Shown piece after piece: positions 8,445 through 16,506 of a stretch of 64,000 nt of DNA (positions are counted from its first letter, which is position 1; each line of letters starts with the position of its first letter). The DNA comes from JANQTF01 sp041741415. GTDB lineage: Bacteria; Bacteroidota; Bacteroidia; J057. Made by a program: the position numbers and the translations under genes. Where the stretch lies: NCBI GenBank assembly GCA_041741415.1, contig JBGSKC010000028.1, forward strand, positions 62,001 through 126,000. The letters are read 5' to 3'. Under the pieces are notes generated by a model, which had not been told where the DNA came from, searched no databases, and saw only the letters and a list, made by a program, of their open reading frames with translations.

Positions 8445-10309
8445 CCCTGGCCTACCTGATAGGCCATGTGATCATGCAAAGCTTGTGGCAAGGCCTCTTG
8501 GTCGGAAGCAGCTTCTGGCTAAGTTCCCGCTTCATTGGTAAAAACGACCCGCTTGGTCGCTACCGGCTGGCCGGAATTCACTTGCTCTGGCTGGTCGCCT
8601 GGGCCATGATCACCGGTCACCTGTTCTGGCAAGAACACTACATCCCTGAAACCGGCAGGGGATTTACTGCCTCAGTCATCAGCATGGTAGCCTCCATCAG
8701 CCTGGAAATCAGGACGGAGTATTTCAATGCTTTAAATGACCGCGACACGGTTTCTCCCTTCCTCCCTGCCCTGGCCACTTTCTGGGCAGCGGGTGTGTGT
8801 TTCTTTTATATGAGGCTCTTGCCCAGCTTCCTGTTCCTTTTCAGGCTCAAAAACCAGGGAATTGTCCTTCCGCCCGAAGATTGGCAGTCTAAAACAAGGC
8901 TCCTCAGCCAGCAACTCGGCATCAGGCGAAAGGTGCATGTAACGGTCTCAGAGGCTGCAATCCAGCCCATGACAATCGGCTTTTTCAAACCCTGGATTTT
9001 TATCCCCGCCTCCATGGTGGGCCTCAGCCCGGCAGACCTCGACATGATCCTGCTGCATGAGCTGGCGCACATCAAGCGAGCCGACTTTCTCGTCAACCTG
9101 ATCCAGCACCTGCTTGAGATCCTGTTCTTTTATCATCCGGTGGTTTGGTGGCTGTCTAGCGACATGCGCCGAACCCGGGAAGCCTGTTGCGATGACCTCG
9201 CGGTGGACATTGCCGGCGATCCATATCGCTATGCTATTGCCCTCACCCGCGTGCAACAAGTTGTTCTGACCTCCAACCGGTTATCCATGAATCTCTCCGC
9301 TGCTCCCGCTACGTTGCAAGCCCGCGTCGAACGCCTCTTCGCTCAAAAGATCCGTTCCTATTCTGCTGCCATGCTGGCCATTCTGATGACAATTTTCCTC
9401 TCTTTCGGGTTCTTCGTATTCACCCAGGCCCGCCAGATGGAAGAGGTCGCCCTCGAAGCCTTCAGGTCCATGTCTGACGGGGTACTCCAGCTCTTTTACC
9501 CCAAAACGGATGAACAGGGGAACCTCCTGCCCATCAAAGGATACCTGTTTCACATTTCCACCGAAACCCAGCGCGCCGACATCAACAACAAGCTCGCTGA
9601 ATGGCGGCAGCAGGGAATTGAAAGCACCATACACGAGCTCAGGTATGAGGGTAATCAAATCGTTTCCCTGCACCTCACCCTCAAAACAGGGGAATCGGGG
9701 TCAACTGTTAAGCTGAATCCATTTGAAGGGCTCACCATTTACATTGACGAATCGAAAACAACGATCGCAACCGCTTATGGCCCGATCAGTGTGGTGGACG
9801 AAACCGGAGCCAGGACAGATACCCCGACACAGGCATATGTGCCTGCCTTTTCCCTCTCCCGGCTGTCAGATCCTGACCTCAAAACAGAACTCCAGCCGCT
9901 CTACTTCATCAATGGAGAGGAAGTCTCACGGGCAAAGTACCTGGCTGTTGACTTGCTCCAGATTGAGGATTTTGAACAGTATGAAGCTGCGGAGGCTATC
10001 GAAAAATATGGCCCTCGCGGGAAAAATGGTGCGATTCTGATCTTTTTGGCACGCCCTTTCGATCCGGCTTCGTATGTGGATGACGGCTCCCCGAAAATTG
10101 ACGCTGCCTGGATTACCAGGAACCACGGCGGACTTGAACCACAGGTCATTTACCTCGACGGCAGGCAGGTATCGAGAGAAATGTTATTCTCGGTGCCGCA
10201 ATCAGCAGTGAAGTCGGTGGCGAATGACCCGATGGGGCGCAAACAAGCAAGCGACCCAGTCACCATGGCCATTACCACCAAACATCCTGAGCCAGCTTCC
10301 CGGGATTGA
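8441..10309 (+). CDS. M56-family (BlaR1-like) membrane metalloprotease sensor with plug-like tail
   Basis: Membrane zinc protease that on signalling would inactivate the adjacent repressor. Membrane helices lie at about 1-25, 35-55 and 105-130. The zinc site HELAH is at 206-210, with the downstream family pattern HPVVWWLSSDMRRTREACCD. Another membrane helix (AAMLAILMTIFLSFGFFVF) lies near 310-330. The remaining 290 residues are outside the membrane and are not a penicillin-binding domain. They carry two plug-like segments, PLYFINGEEVSRAKY followed by EAIEKYGPRGKNGAILI, and PQVIYLDGRQVSREM. The second half of the first resembles the end of a TonB-receptor plug. What it senses is unknown. Confidence 0.9.
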   Translation: MTLAYLIGHVIMQSLWQGLLVGSSFWLSSRFIGKNDPLGRYRLAGIHLLWLVAWAMITGHLFWQEHYIPETGRGFTASVISMVASISLEIRTEYFNALNDRDTVSPFLPALATFWAAGVCFFYMRLLPSFLFLFRLKNQGIVLPPEDWQSKTRLLSQQLGIRRKVHVTVSEAAIQPMTIGFFKPWIFIPASMVGLSPADLDMILLHELAHIKRADFLVNLIQHLLEILFFYHPVVWWLSSDMRRTREACCDDLAVDIAGDPYRYAIALTRVQQVVLTSNRLSMNLSAAPATLQARVERLFAQKIRSYSAAMLAILMTIFLSFGFFVFTQARQMEEVALEAFRSMSDGVLQLFYPKTDEQGNLLPIKGYLFHISTETQRADINNKLAEWRQQGIESTIHELRYEGNQIVSLHLTLKTGESGSTVKLNPFEGLTIYIDESKTTIATAYGPISVVDETGARTDTPTQAYVPAFSLSRLSDPDLKTELQPLYFINGEEVSRAKYLAVDLLQIEDFEQYEAAEAIEKYGPRGKNGAILIFLARPFDPASYVDDGSPKIDAAWITRNHGGLEPQVIYLDGRQVSREMLFSVPQSAVKSVANDPMGRKQASDPVTMAITTKHPEPASRD

Positions 10310-10332
10310 TACCCCCGCCAGGTTCCCCGCTC

Positions 10333-10371
10333 CAGCCCGACGATATTGCCCCGGCAAATGTCGTCGGGCTG
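10333..10371 (+). terminator. Probable terminator after the M56 gene
   Basis: An eleven-base perfect stem (CAGCCCGACGA at 10333-10343, TCGTCGGGCTG at 10361-10371) is followed by TTGGTTTTC. Strong stem with an imperfect T-run, 23 bases after the stop. Confidence 0.7.
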
Positions 10372-10474
10372 TTGGTTTTCTTCAGCGGCACTGGCCGCTC
10401 TTTCCTTTGAATTTGTACATTTGCCTTGTTCAACTTTTCTCTTCCCGCTCCTTGTTGCCACATATCTTCTTCTC

Positions 10475-11458
10475 ATGATGCCACCTGGTCTTCCCTCCCT
10501 TTCGTCGATAGAGGCCGCTGCCAGCCAACTGGCCAGCAAGGTGCTGTATTCGCCCGTGATTCCCTGGCAGGGGCAGGTTAAAAACCAGCTTGCCGGAGAA
10601 AATACCGAGGTTTGGCTGAAGCTTGAGTTGCTCCAACCCGGGGGCAGCTTCAAGATTCGCGGGGCTTTGCTGCACATTGCCCTGCTTGGTGAGGAGGAGA
10701 AACAGCGCGGTATTACGGCAGTGAGCGCAGGCAATCATGCCATTGCAGTGGCCATGGCGGCCCAGGTGGCAGGCACACACGCCAAAGTGGTGATGCCATC
10801 GACCGCCAACCCGGCAAGAATCAACAAATGCAGGGAGCTGGGGGCCGAGGTGGTGCTGGTGGCGAATGTGAGCATTGCGTTTGAGGAAGTGGAACGAATT
10901 AAAAAAGAAGAAGGGAGAACCTTTATCCACCCTTTTGAGGGCGAAACAACCGCCATTGCCACCGGCACAATCGGGCTGGAGTTGCAGGAACAGATTTCCG
11001 GACTGGACGCCGTGGTGATCCCGATTGGCGGGGGCGGATTGGCAGCGGGTATTGGCGCAGCTTTGCGGCAGCTTCGCCCAGAAATTGAACTGTTTGGAGT
11101 GGAACCCACAGGAGCCGACACCATGTTTCGCTCCTTTCAGGAGGGTAGTCCGCAGCGAATCGACCGTGTTCGCAGCATTGCCGACAGTCTGGGCGCGCCT
11201 TTTGCCATGCCCTACTCTTATGGTTTGTGCCGGGCCACCCTTGATGAAGTGGTGCTGCTGGAAGACCAGGCGATGCGGGCCATGATGGCAGTGATGTTTG
11301 ACGAATTCAAACTGGCAGCAGAGCCGGCTGGGGCGGCGGCACTTGCCGCTCTCACAGGGCCATTGAGAGAGCGGCTTGCAGGCAAAAAAGTAGCTTGTAT
11401 CGTTTGCGGTTCCAATATTGACCCGGCTACATTTTTTTCGCTCATTTCTGAGCCGTGA
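10475..11458 (+). CDS. PLP-dependent threonine/serine dehydratase (or serine racemase-like)
   Basis: Fold-type II PLP enzyme of 327 residues. The Schiff-base lysine is in GSFKIRGAL (Lys60), the phosphate-binding loop is PIGGGGLAAGIG, and VSAGNHAIAVAMAA is the substrate-binding Ser-x-Gly-Asn region. The usual product set is 2-oxobutanoate or pyruvate plus ammonia, but the same family includes serine racemase and threo-3-hydroxyaspartate ammonia-lyase. There is no C-terminal ACT or regulatory domain, so it is not the allosteric IlvA type. Two adjacent ATGs exist (10475 and 10478). It ends four bases into the GTG region of the next gene, suggesting one transcript with it. Confidence 0.88.
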   Translation: MMPPGLPSLSSIEAAASQLASKVLYSPVIPWQGQVKNQLAGENTEVWLKLELLQPGGSFKIRGALLHIALLGEEEKQRGITAVSAGNHAIAVAMAAQVAGTHAKVVMPSTANPARINKCRELGAEVVLVANVSIAFEEVERIKKEEGRTFIHPFEGETTAIATGTIGLELQEQISGLDAVVIPIGGGGLAAGIGAALRQLRPEIELFGVEPTGADTMFRSFQEGSPQRIDRVRSIADSLGAPFAMPYSYGLCRATLDEVVLLEDQAMRAMMAVMFDEFKLAAEPAGAAALAALTGPLRERLAGKKVACIVCGSNIDPATFFSLISEP

Positions 11459-11481
11459 GCCAATATCTTCGTGCTGAAAAC

Positions 11482-12390
11482 ATGAAAACATCTATGAGTA
11501 GCCCGTCAACTATTCAGGGCATAGCGAGCATGCGACCACTGATCCGACAACTGAGCAACGCGAGGAGCCGCTACTTTCTCACCAGCAGCGGCCTCAACCT
11601 CGAATACCGGCAAAAGGGAGATCCTTTGGCCGAAGCCATCGTCATGATCCACGGTGCAGGAACCGATTGCCGCATTTTTTTGCCCAACATTGACCCCTTA
11701 GCGGAGCAATACCAGGTGATCGCCATTTCTTTGCGCGGCCACGGCCTGTCCGATAAGCCTCGCAGCCTGACACCTGAAGACTTCTCGATGGAGTTGCTGG
11801 TACGGGATGTGATTGAGCTGACCTGGTCGCTGGGCATACAGTCGTTCCATTTGGTAGGCCATGGCCTCGGCGCAGTAATTGGGTATGAATTGCTGGAGCG
11901 CGATCCGGGCAGCTTGCTGTCGATGGTGGTGATGGCTGCCCCCGCAACAGAAAGCGGGCTAAAGGGAGCCTTGAAAATCCTGCAAAAAACCAATGGATTG
12001 GCTGGAAAACTGGCGAATCACAAGAAAAAGGCTGAGATGGCAGCCAAGCTGTGCAGTAGTAATGAGCAGGTGATTTCCTACCTTCGGGATGAGGTATTTT
12101 ATGCCACTGATTGGGAGATTGCCCGGCTGCTTCGCCCCCTTCATGAAGGAAAGGATTATACCCAGCTGATCCAGGCAACAGGCCAGGTTCCGATAGCATT
12201 TTTTCAAGGTCAGGAGGATAGCGTAGAAAAAAACCTGGGATCCCGGATGGCCATGCAAGCGACCTGGCAGGCTTTGGAAAGCCAGCAGCACGTGAGCCAA
12301 TTGATATTAGAAGGAGCGGGTTATTTTCCGAATCTGGATCAGCCGGACCAGTTTGCGAGAGAAGTGCTCAGGGTGGTGAGCATAGCGTAG
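11482..12390 (+). CDS. Alpha/beta-hydrolase fold protein lacking catalytic residues
   Basis: The 302-residue product has the fold landmarks: the HGAGTD oxyanion loop after the third strand, the RGHGLSDKP turn and the nucleophile elbow on strand five. In the elbow the expected Gly-His-Ser-x-Gly reads GHGLG, so the serine is Gly128. Near the end, where hydrolases have Gly-Ala-Gly-His-Phe, the sequence reads GAGYF, so the histidine is Tyr281. An acidic residue (QEDSV) is in place. The gene is intact and otherwise well conserved, so a non-enzymatic or altered role is likely. The start could be GTG at 11455, overlapping the dehydratase stop; the ATG at 11482 is preferred. Confidence 0.85.
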   Translation: MKTSMSSPSTIQGIASMRPLIRQLSNARSRYFLTSSGLNLEYRQKGDPLAEAIVMIHGAGTDCRIFLPNIDPLAEQYQVIAISLRGHGLSDKPRSLTPEDFSMELLVRDVIELTWSLGIQSFHLVGHGLGAVIGYELLERDPGSLLSMVVMAAPATESGLKGALKILQKTNGLAGKLANHKKKAEMAAKLCSSNEQVISYLRDEVFYATDWEIARLLRPLHEGKDYTQLIQATGQVPIAFFQGQEDSVEKNLGSRMAMQATWQALESQQHVSQLILEGAGYFPNLDQPDQFAREVLRVVSIA

Positions 12391-12392
12391 GA

Positions 12393-12513
12393 TGTGGAAA
12401 AGGCCTGAGAAATCCACACCAAGACATGGGTTTTCCACATTTTTTCCACATTTTTTCTTCAATCGTGGAAAAATTTCATCATTAATTTATCTGCACCTCC
12501 TGGCTTCTCCACA
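12393..12513. promoter_or_regulatory. Cluster of DnaA-box-like 9-mers upstream of parA
   Basis: Within 121 bases there are three exact TTTTCCACA 9-mers (12393-12401 on the minus strand, 12431-12439 and 12442-12450 on the plus strand), one TTTTCCACG on the minus strand (12464-12472) and one TTCTCCACA (12505-12513). All are one or two changes from the DnaA consensus TTATCCACA. AT-rich sequence (12473-12492) separates the last two boxes. It could be part of an origin, a DnaA-titration site, or a DnaA-controlled promoter for parA. Confidence 0.6.
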
Positions 12514-12532
12514 ATACAGCTTTAGAAAGGGC

Positions 12533-12540
12533 TATATTTG
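12533..12540 (+). promoter_or_regulatory. Minus-7 element candidate for parA
   Basis: TATATTTG matches the phylum consensus TAnnTTTG exactly. No TTG lies at the expected distance upstream, so the element is only half supported. It would give a leader of about 100 bases and starts 20 bases after the last DnaA-like box. Confidence 0.4.
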
Positions 12541-12647
12541 TGAATAATTAGCCAGGCCTGTTTCCCGGGTCGTCCCGGAAAAATTGTTTATGTGCTACCT
12601 TGTTTCACGCTGGTCTGGCTCTTCTCGGTTACACATACCATTGCGCT

Positions 12648-13478
12648 ATGGGAAAAATTATTTGTCTGGCGAATCAGAAGGGTGGAGTTGGAAAAACCAC
12701 GACTGCCGTGAACCTGGCCGCCAGCTTGGCTGCCCTGGAATACCGCACACTTTTGGTTGACACCGACCCACAAGCCAACGCTTCCAGCGGCGTGGGGATA
12801 GATATCCATGCTGTCCAGCACAGCATTTACAATTGCATGATCGAGCACATCCCCGGGTACGAACATGAGCCTGGAGAAAATCCGACCCGCATCCAGGACC
12901 TGATCGAGGAAACGGAAGTGCCCCATCTTTACATCATCCCTTCCCACGAAAACCTGGCAGGGGCAGAAGTGGAGCTCGTGGATGTTCCGGGCAGGGAGTT
13001 TCTCATGCGCCAGGTGCTTGCCGAAATCAAGAACGACTACGACTTTATCATTCTCGATTGTTCGCCTTCCCTGGGCCTGATCACCATCAACTCGCTTTCG
13101 GCCTCCGATTCGGTGATGATTCCGGTGCAGTGTGAATATTTTGCTCTGGAAGGGTTGGCCAAATTGCTCAACACCATCCGCATTGTGCAGCAGGGCCTCA
13201 ACCCTAACATGGAAATTGAGGGAATTGTGCTTACCATGTTTGACCGCCGCCTCAACCTCGCCAATCAGGTGATTGAGAACGTGAAAAAGCACTTCCAGCA
13301 CCTGGTGTTTGACACGATCATCCACCGCAATACCCGCATCAGCGAAGCGCCCTCCTTCGGGCAGCCCGTGATTGCCTTCGATGCCCGCTCCGTCGGCGCG
13401 ATCAATTATATCAACCTCGCCAAGGAAATCCTCCAGCGTAACCAACTGCCCCTGACCAAGGAAGGCGTGTTTGCGTGA
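12648..13478 (+). CDS. parA: ParA/Soj-family chromosome partitioning ATPase
   Basis: ATPase that binds DNA non-specifically in its ATP form and moves ParB-parS complexes and the origin. The 276-residue product has the deviant Walker A KGGVGKTT (residues 11-18), switch motif DTDPQANAS and Walker B region DFIILDCSPSLGL, then the PVQCEYFALEGL segment characteristic of the Soj branch. The start at 12648 gives the canonical MGKIICLANQKGGVG. parB normally follows parA directly, but here a terminator and a convergent cyclase gene follow, so ParB must be elsewhere. The DnaA-like boxes upstream tie it to the replication origin region or to cell-cycle control. Confidence 0.95.
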   Translation: MGKIICLANQKGGVGKTTTAVNLAASLAALEYRTLLVDTDPQANASSGVGIDIHAVQHSIYNCMIEHIPGYEHEPGENPTRIQDLIEETEVPHLYIIPSHENLAGAEVELVDVPGREFLMRQVLAEIKNDYDFIILDCSPSLGLITINSLSASDSVMIPVQCEYFALEGLAKLLNTIRIVQQGLNPNMEIEGIVLTMFDRRLNLANQVIENVKKHFQHLVFDTIIHRNTRISEAPSFGQPVIAFDARSVGAINYINLAKEILQRNQLPLTKEGVFA

Positions 13479-13501
13479 GGGGAGGAGAATATTCATTATT
13501 G

Positions 13502-13533
13502 CGACTTGCCTTTCAGGCAAGTCGTTTTTTTTT
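13502..13533 (+). terminator. Intrinsic terminator after parA
   Basis: A ten-base perfect stem (CGACTTGCCT, AGGCAAGTCG) with a three-base loop is followed by nine T. It directly abuts the stop of the convergent cyclase gene. Confidence 0.92.
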
Positions 13534-15416
13534 CACAACCCCCAATCCACAAAATACATCTCCACTTCGCCGATGCTCTTGGCCTGGATCTTCCCGCGGG
13601 GGCGGGAGATGAAATGTGAGTACACCAGCTTGTAGGTAGCTCCTGAAATATTCACTTCGCCCGGTTCGGAGGCGCTTTCCATGCGCGCGGCGATGTTTAC
13701 TGTTTCGCCCCACATGTCGTAGGTGAATTTCCGCAGGCCCACCACCCCGGCCACCACGGGGCCAGAGTGAATTCCCACACGCGCATGAAAAAAGGGCTCA
13801 CCCATCCGCTGTTGCTGCTCAATCCAGTTACCCATGAACTCCTGCATTTTCAGTGCGGCACGAACCACTTGCACAGGGTGCCTGGGGTTTGGCTCGGGGG
13901 CACCACCTGCGCACATGTAGGCATCACCGATGGTTTTGATTTTCTCCAGGCCATGCTCTTCCACAATTCGATCGAAGGCCTCAAAGCATGTTTGCAGATC
14001 CGCAACCACAGCCCGGGGATGTCGCCCCGAGGCATATTTACTGAAACCCACAAAATCCACAAACATAACCGTCACCGGATCCAGCAGTTTAGGCATAGCC
14101 TTGCCATGTTCCACCATTTCATCTGCGATGCTCTTCGGCAACACGTTGTGCAACAGCTCTTCATAGCGCAGTTTTTCCCGGTGAATCTGGCGGTTTTTGT
14201 GGGCCAATTCTTTGGCTTGCTTTTTTTCCAGCCGGTTTTGCCAGAAGAAAAACGCCAGCGCCAGCCCAATCACGCCCAGGATCCCAAGGAACCACTGCCG
14301 TTGCTTCCGCCCCTGGATTTCTTTCTCCTGATCCTGTAACTGAAGCCGGAGGATTTCAGCCCGTTGCTGCTCGCCCTGGGCTATCATGGTGAGCAGGTCT
14401 GTGCGGCGCTGGGTAGCTTCCTGGAGCAGGGAGTCTCTCAGCACTGCTTCCAGCCGATAGTATCGCAAAGCGTTTTGATAGTCGCCGACGGAGTCGTATG
14501 TGGCTGCGAGGCTGGCGTAGGCGTAGCGAACATCGTCGCGGAGGCGGGTTTGCCTGGCCACCCGGAGCCCACGTTGGAGGTATTGAAAGGCAACAGGAAA
14601 ATTGCCCAACTGCGAATAGGTTGTACCGAGGTCATTGTATCCATCGGCCAGGCTTTCGAGGTTATCGATCCGGGTTTGGATTTCCAGGGCTGTGAGGAAA
14701 TAGGCAATGGCCGAATCGAGTCTTCCTTCCCTGCGGTGAATAGAGCCGACGTTGTTCCAGTAGTCGCTGATACCGAGGGAGTCGTGGATGGCCTCAAAAA
14801 AAGGCAGGGAATGGCGGTGAGCAACCCGGGCAGAATCGTAAATTTCCTGTTTGCGGTATGCCCTCCCAATGTTGTTCCACACCATGCCGAGGAGCAAGGT
14901 GTCTTTTTGCCGGGCGGCCAGGTCGAGGGACTGCTGGTAGTAGTTGATTGCGTCTCTGTACATGCGCAGGTCGGCGTGAATAGCGCCAAGCCAGTACAGT
15001 GTTTTTGGGAGCAGAGCGGAGTCGCGCATATTTTCGACAAGGCGCCAGGCCCGAAGCTGGTAGTCGAGGGCTTGGTCGAAATAGGCATATCTCCAGGCGA
15101 CTGTGGCAAGACCCTGCCAGGCCAGGGCTTGCAGGCTGGAGTCGTGGCGCTGCTGGGAGGCCTCGAGCAGGTCGAGATAAACGGCGTGTGCGCTATCGTG
15201 CCGACCGAGCTGCCACCAGGCCTGGGCTTCGATAAGGCGAAGCTTTGACCAGGCGGGGCCCCAGCCAGGGGTGGCGGGAAGTTGCTTCCTGGCCTCCAGC
15301 ATCATGGATGCAGGGCGGTTGCGAAGCGCCAGGGAAATTTTCCAACTCAGCGGCTGAGCATGAGAAAAGGCGGTCAATAACAGCAGGAAACAGAAAAAAG
15401 GAAAACGAAGCAGCAT
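13533..15416 (-). CDS. TPR-containing class III adenylate cyclase
   Basis: Membrane-anchored signalling enzyme of 627 residues. A signal peptide (LLRFPFFCFLLLLTAFSHAQ) is followed by about seven TPR units in the periplasm (for example ALDYQLRAWRLVENMRDS and AINYYQQSLDLAARQKDT). A membrane helix (WFLGILGVIGLALAFFFW) and a coiled segment lead to a cytoplasmic cyclase domain. That domain has the metal-binding aspartates (VMFVDFVGFS and IGDAYM), the substrate-specifying Lys (KTIGD) and Asp (YDMWGE), and the transition-state Asn/Arg (NIAARME). The Lys/Asp pair indicates ATP rather than GTP. The start at 15416 puts the signal peptide first. A small secreted protein gene lies 57 bases upstream on the same strand. 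The TPR sensor input is unknown. Confidence 0.92.
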   Translation of the reverse strand: MLLRFPFFCFLLLLTAFSHAQPLSWKISLALRNRPASMMLEARKQLPATPGWGPAWSKLRLIEAQAWWQLGRHDSAHAVYLDLLEASQQRHDSSLQALAWQGLATVAWRYAYFDQALDYQLRAWRLVENMRDSALLPKTLYWLGAIHADLRMYRDAINYYQQSLDLAARQKDTLLLGMVWNNIGRAYRKQEIYDSARVAHRHSLPFFEAIHDSLGISDYWNNVGSIHRREGRLDSAIAYFLTALEIQTRIDNLESLADGYNDLGTTYSQLGNFPVAFQYLQRGLRVARQTRLRDDVRYAYASLAATYDSVGDYQNALRYYRLEAVLRDSLLQEATQRRTDLLTMIAQGEQQRAEILRLQLQDQEKEIQGRKQRQWFLGILGVIGLALAFFFWQNRLEKKQAKELAHKNRQIHREKLRYEELLHNVLPKSIADEMVEHGKAMPKLLDPVTVMFVDFVGFSKYASGRHPRAVVADLQTCFEAFDRIVEEHGLEKIKTIGDAYMCAGGAPEPNPRHPVQVVRAALKMQEFMGNWIEQQQRMGEPFFHARVGIHSGPVVAGVVGLRKFTYDMWGETVNIAARMESASEPGEVNISGATYKLVYSHFISRPRGKIQAKSIGEVEMYFVDWGL

Positions 15417-15473
15417 GGCAAGGGAAATCCAGTGCCAGAAGTTCGGAAAAAAACCCAAGGTGGGAAGGAGAAA

Positions 15474-15887
15474 TTATCGAAACATGGATTTTATGCTTCC
15501 CCAGGTGCGTTGTACCGAAGTGGGATTGTGGGAAAGCGTGGCCTGAAAAGGCAGAGTTTGGCCGTTGGCCATTAGCACTTGAAGCTCGTAATGGATGACT
15601 TGCGTTTCACTTTTGAAGATATCGTCGTCGAGGTATTGGTATTTACCAGAACCATTTGGGGCCAGGGTGGCGATATGGGCTTGGAGAGGTTCGTTGTTAA
15701 ATTTGCGGAACACCCGGTATTCAACGACTCCGCTTTCTGCCTGGATTTCCCACTCCAGGATCACGTCGGAGCCGGTGGGAGAGAGGTTAAAATAGTTCAG
15801 CAGCACAGTTTGACCATAGAGATGCTGCCCTGCCATGCAGAGAAGTCCGAAGACGAAGAACGCTCCCAATCGAAGGCTAGCTTTCAT
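15474..15887 (-). CDS. Small secreted protein with a fibronectin-type-III-like fold
   Basis: Hypothetical protein of 137 residues. A signal peptide (about residues 1-25, ending GQHLYGQ) is followed by one beta-sandwich-like domain with the pattern DVILEWEIQAESGVVEYRVFR cut here as VILEWEI and EYRVFRK, then IHYELQVLMANG. This is the layout seen just before T9SS sorting domains in this phylum, but no sorting domain is present, so the protein is probably periplasmic or surface-associated. It precedes the cyclase gene by 57 bases and may share its transcript, so a link to the cyclase's periplasmic TPR region is possible but unproven. Confidence 0.7.
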   Translation of the reverse strand: MKASLRLGAFFVFGLLCMAGQHLYGQTVLLNYFNLSPTGSDVILEWEIQAESGVVEYRVFRKFNNEPLQAHIATLAPNGSGKYQYLDDDIFKSETQVIHYELQVLMANGQTLPFQATLSHNPTSVQRTWGSIKSMFR

Positions 15888-16108
15888 TTAGCGTATAATT
15901 CAGTCCAAACTAATCAAAAAGAGCGTTGCCAAACAACACTTTTCCGCAAGAGATTTTTTCATTCCTGAAACGAACAGAGGGCCCGATCCGCTGCCCCAAC
16001 CATCCCCCACCTCTCATGTGCATCGGCAAGCCCTACCCTACCCCGGCACCCCTGTAGTTCGGACTTTGCTTTACTTTCTCCTCTCTCTGGAAAATCCTTG
16101 AACAAATC

Positions 16109-16139
16109 TTGGGTTTTATCAGAGCTTAGCTTATATTTG
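16109..16139 (+). promoter_or_regulatory. Promoter of rpmE2 (TTG-N20-TATATTTG)
   Basis: TTG at 16109-16111 and an exact TAnnTTTG match (TATATTTG, 16132-16139) with 20 bases between them. The ATG follows 25 bases after the minus-7 element, so the leader is short. Confidence 0.7.
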
Positions 16140-16164
16140 CAGCCCAAAGTCGAATTATCAGGTC

Positions 16165-16419
16165 ATGAAGAAAGATATCCATCCCAACTACAGAGATGTC
16201 ATTTTCAAAGACATCTCCACTGATTTTGCCTTCAAAACCCGCTCAACTATCCAAACAAGGGATATGATTGCTTGGGAAGATGGCAAGGAATACCCACTTG
16301 TGAAACTGGAAATTTCCAGCGATTCTCACCCTTTCTTCACTGGCAAGCAGAAGCTGATCGACACGGCTGGCCGTGTGGACCGTTTCTACAATCGCTACGG
16401 AAAGAAAGACAAGCAATAA
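16165..16419 (+). CDS. rpmE2: 50S ribosomal protein bL31, type B
   Basis: Ribosomal protein of 84 residues beginning KKDIHPNYRDVIFKDISTDF, with HPFFTGKQKLIDTAGRVDRF at the end of the fold. It lacks the four zinc-binding cysteines of the A-type protein, so it is the cysteine-free (B-type) form. In organisms with both forms this one is induced by zinc starvation; here no A-type gene is visible, so it may be the only copy. Monocistronic, with its own promoter and a strong terminator. Confidence 0.97.
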   Translation: MKKDIHPNYRDVIFKDISTDFAFKTRSTIQTRDMIAWEDGKEYPLVKLEISSDSHPFFTGKQKLIDTAGRVDRFYNRYGKKDKQ

Positions 16420-16445
16420 TTTTTCCCGGTTTGTTCCGGTCGAAA

Positions 16446-16487
16446 AGCAAAAGCAGCTTGCCCTGGCAAGTTGCTTTTGCTTTTTTT
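16446..16487 (+). terminator. Intrinsic terminator after rpmE2
   Basis: A long stem (AGCAAAAGCAGCTTGCC pairs with GGCAAGTTGCTTTTGCT, one G-T pair) with a two-base loop is followed by seven T. Confidence 0.92.
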
Positions 16488-16506
16488 GGCTTCAGATTTT
16501 TCAGCC

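Noticed and set aside
8441..10309. Beta-lactam sensor BlaR1
   Set aside because: The penicillin-binding sensor domain (STxK, SxN, KTG) is absent; only the M56 protease and a plug-like tail are present, and no beta-lactamase is nearby.
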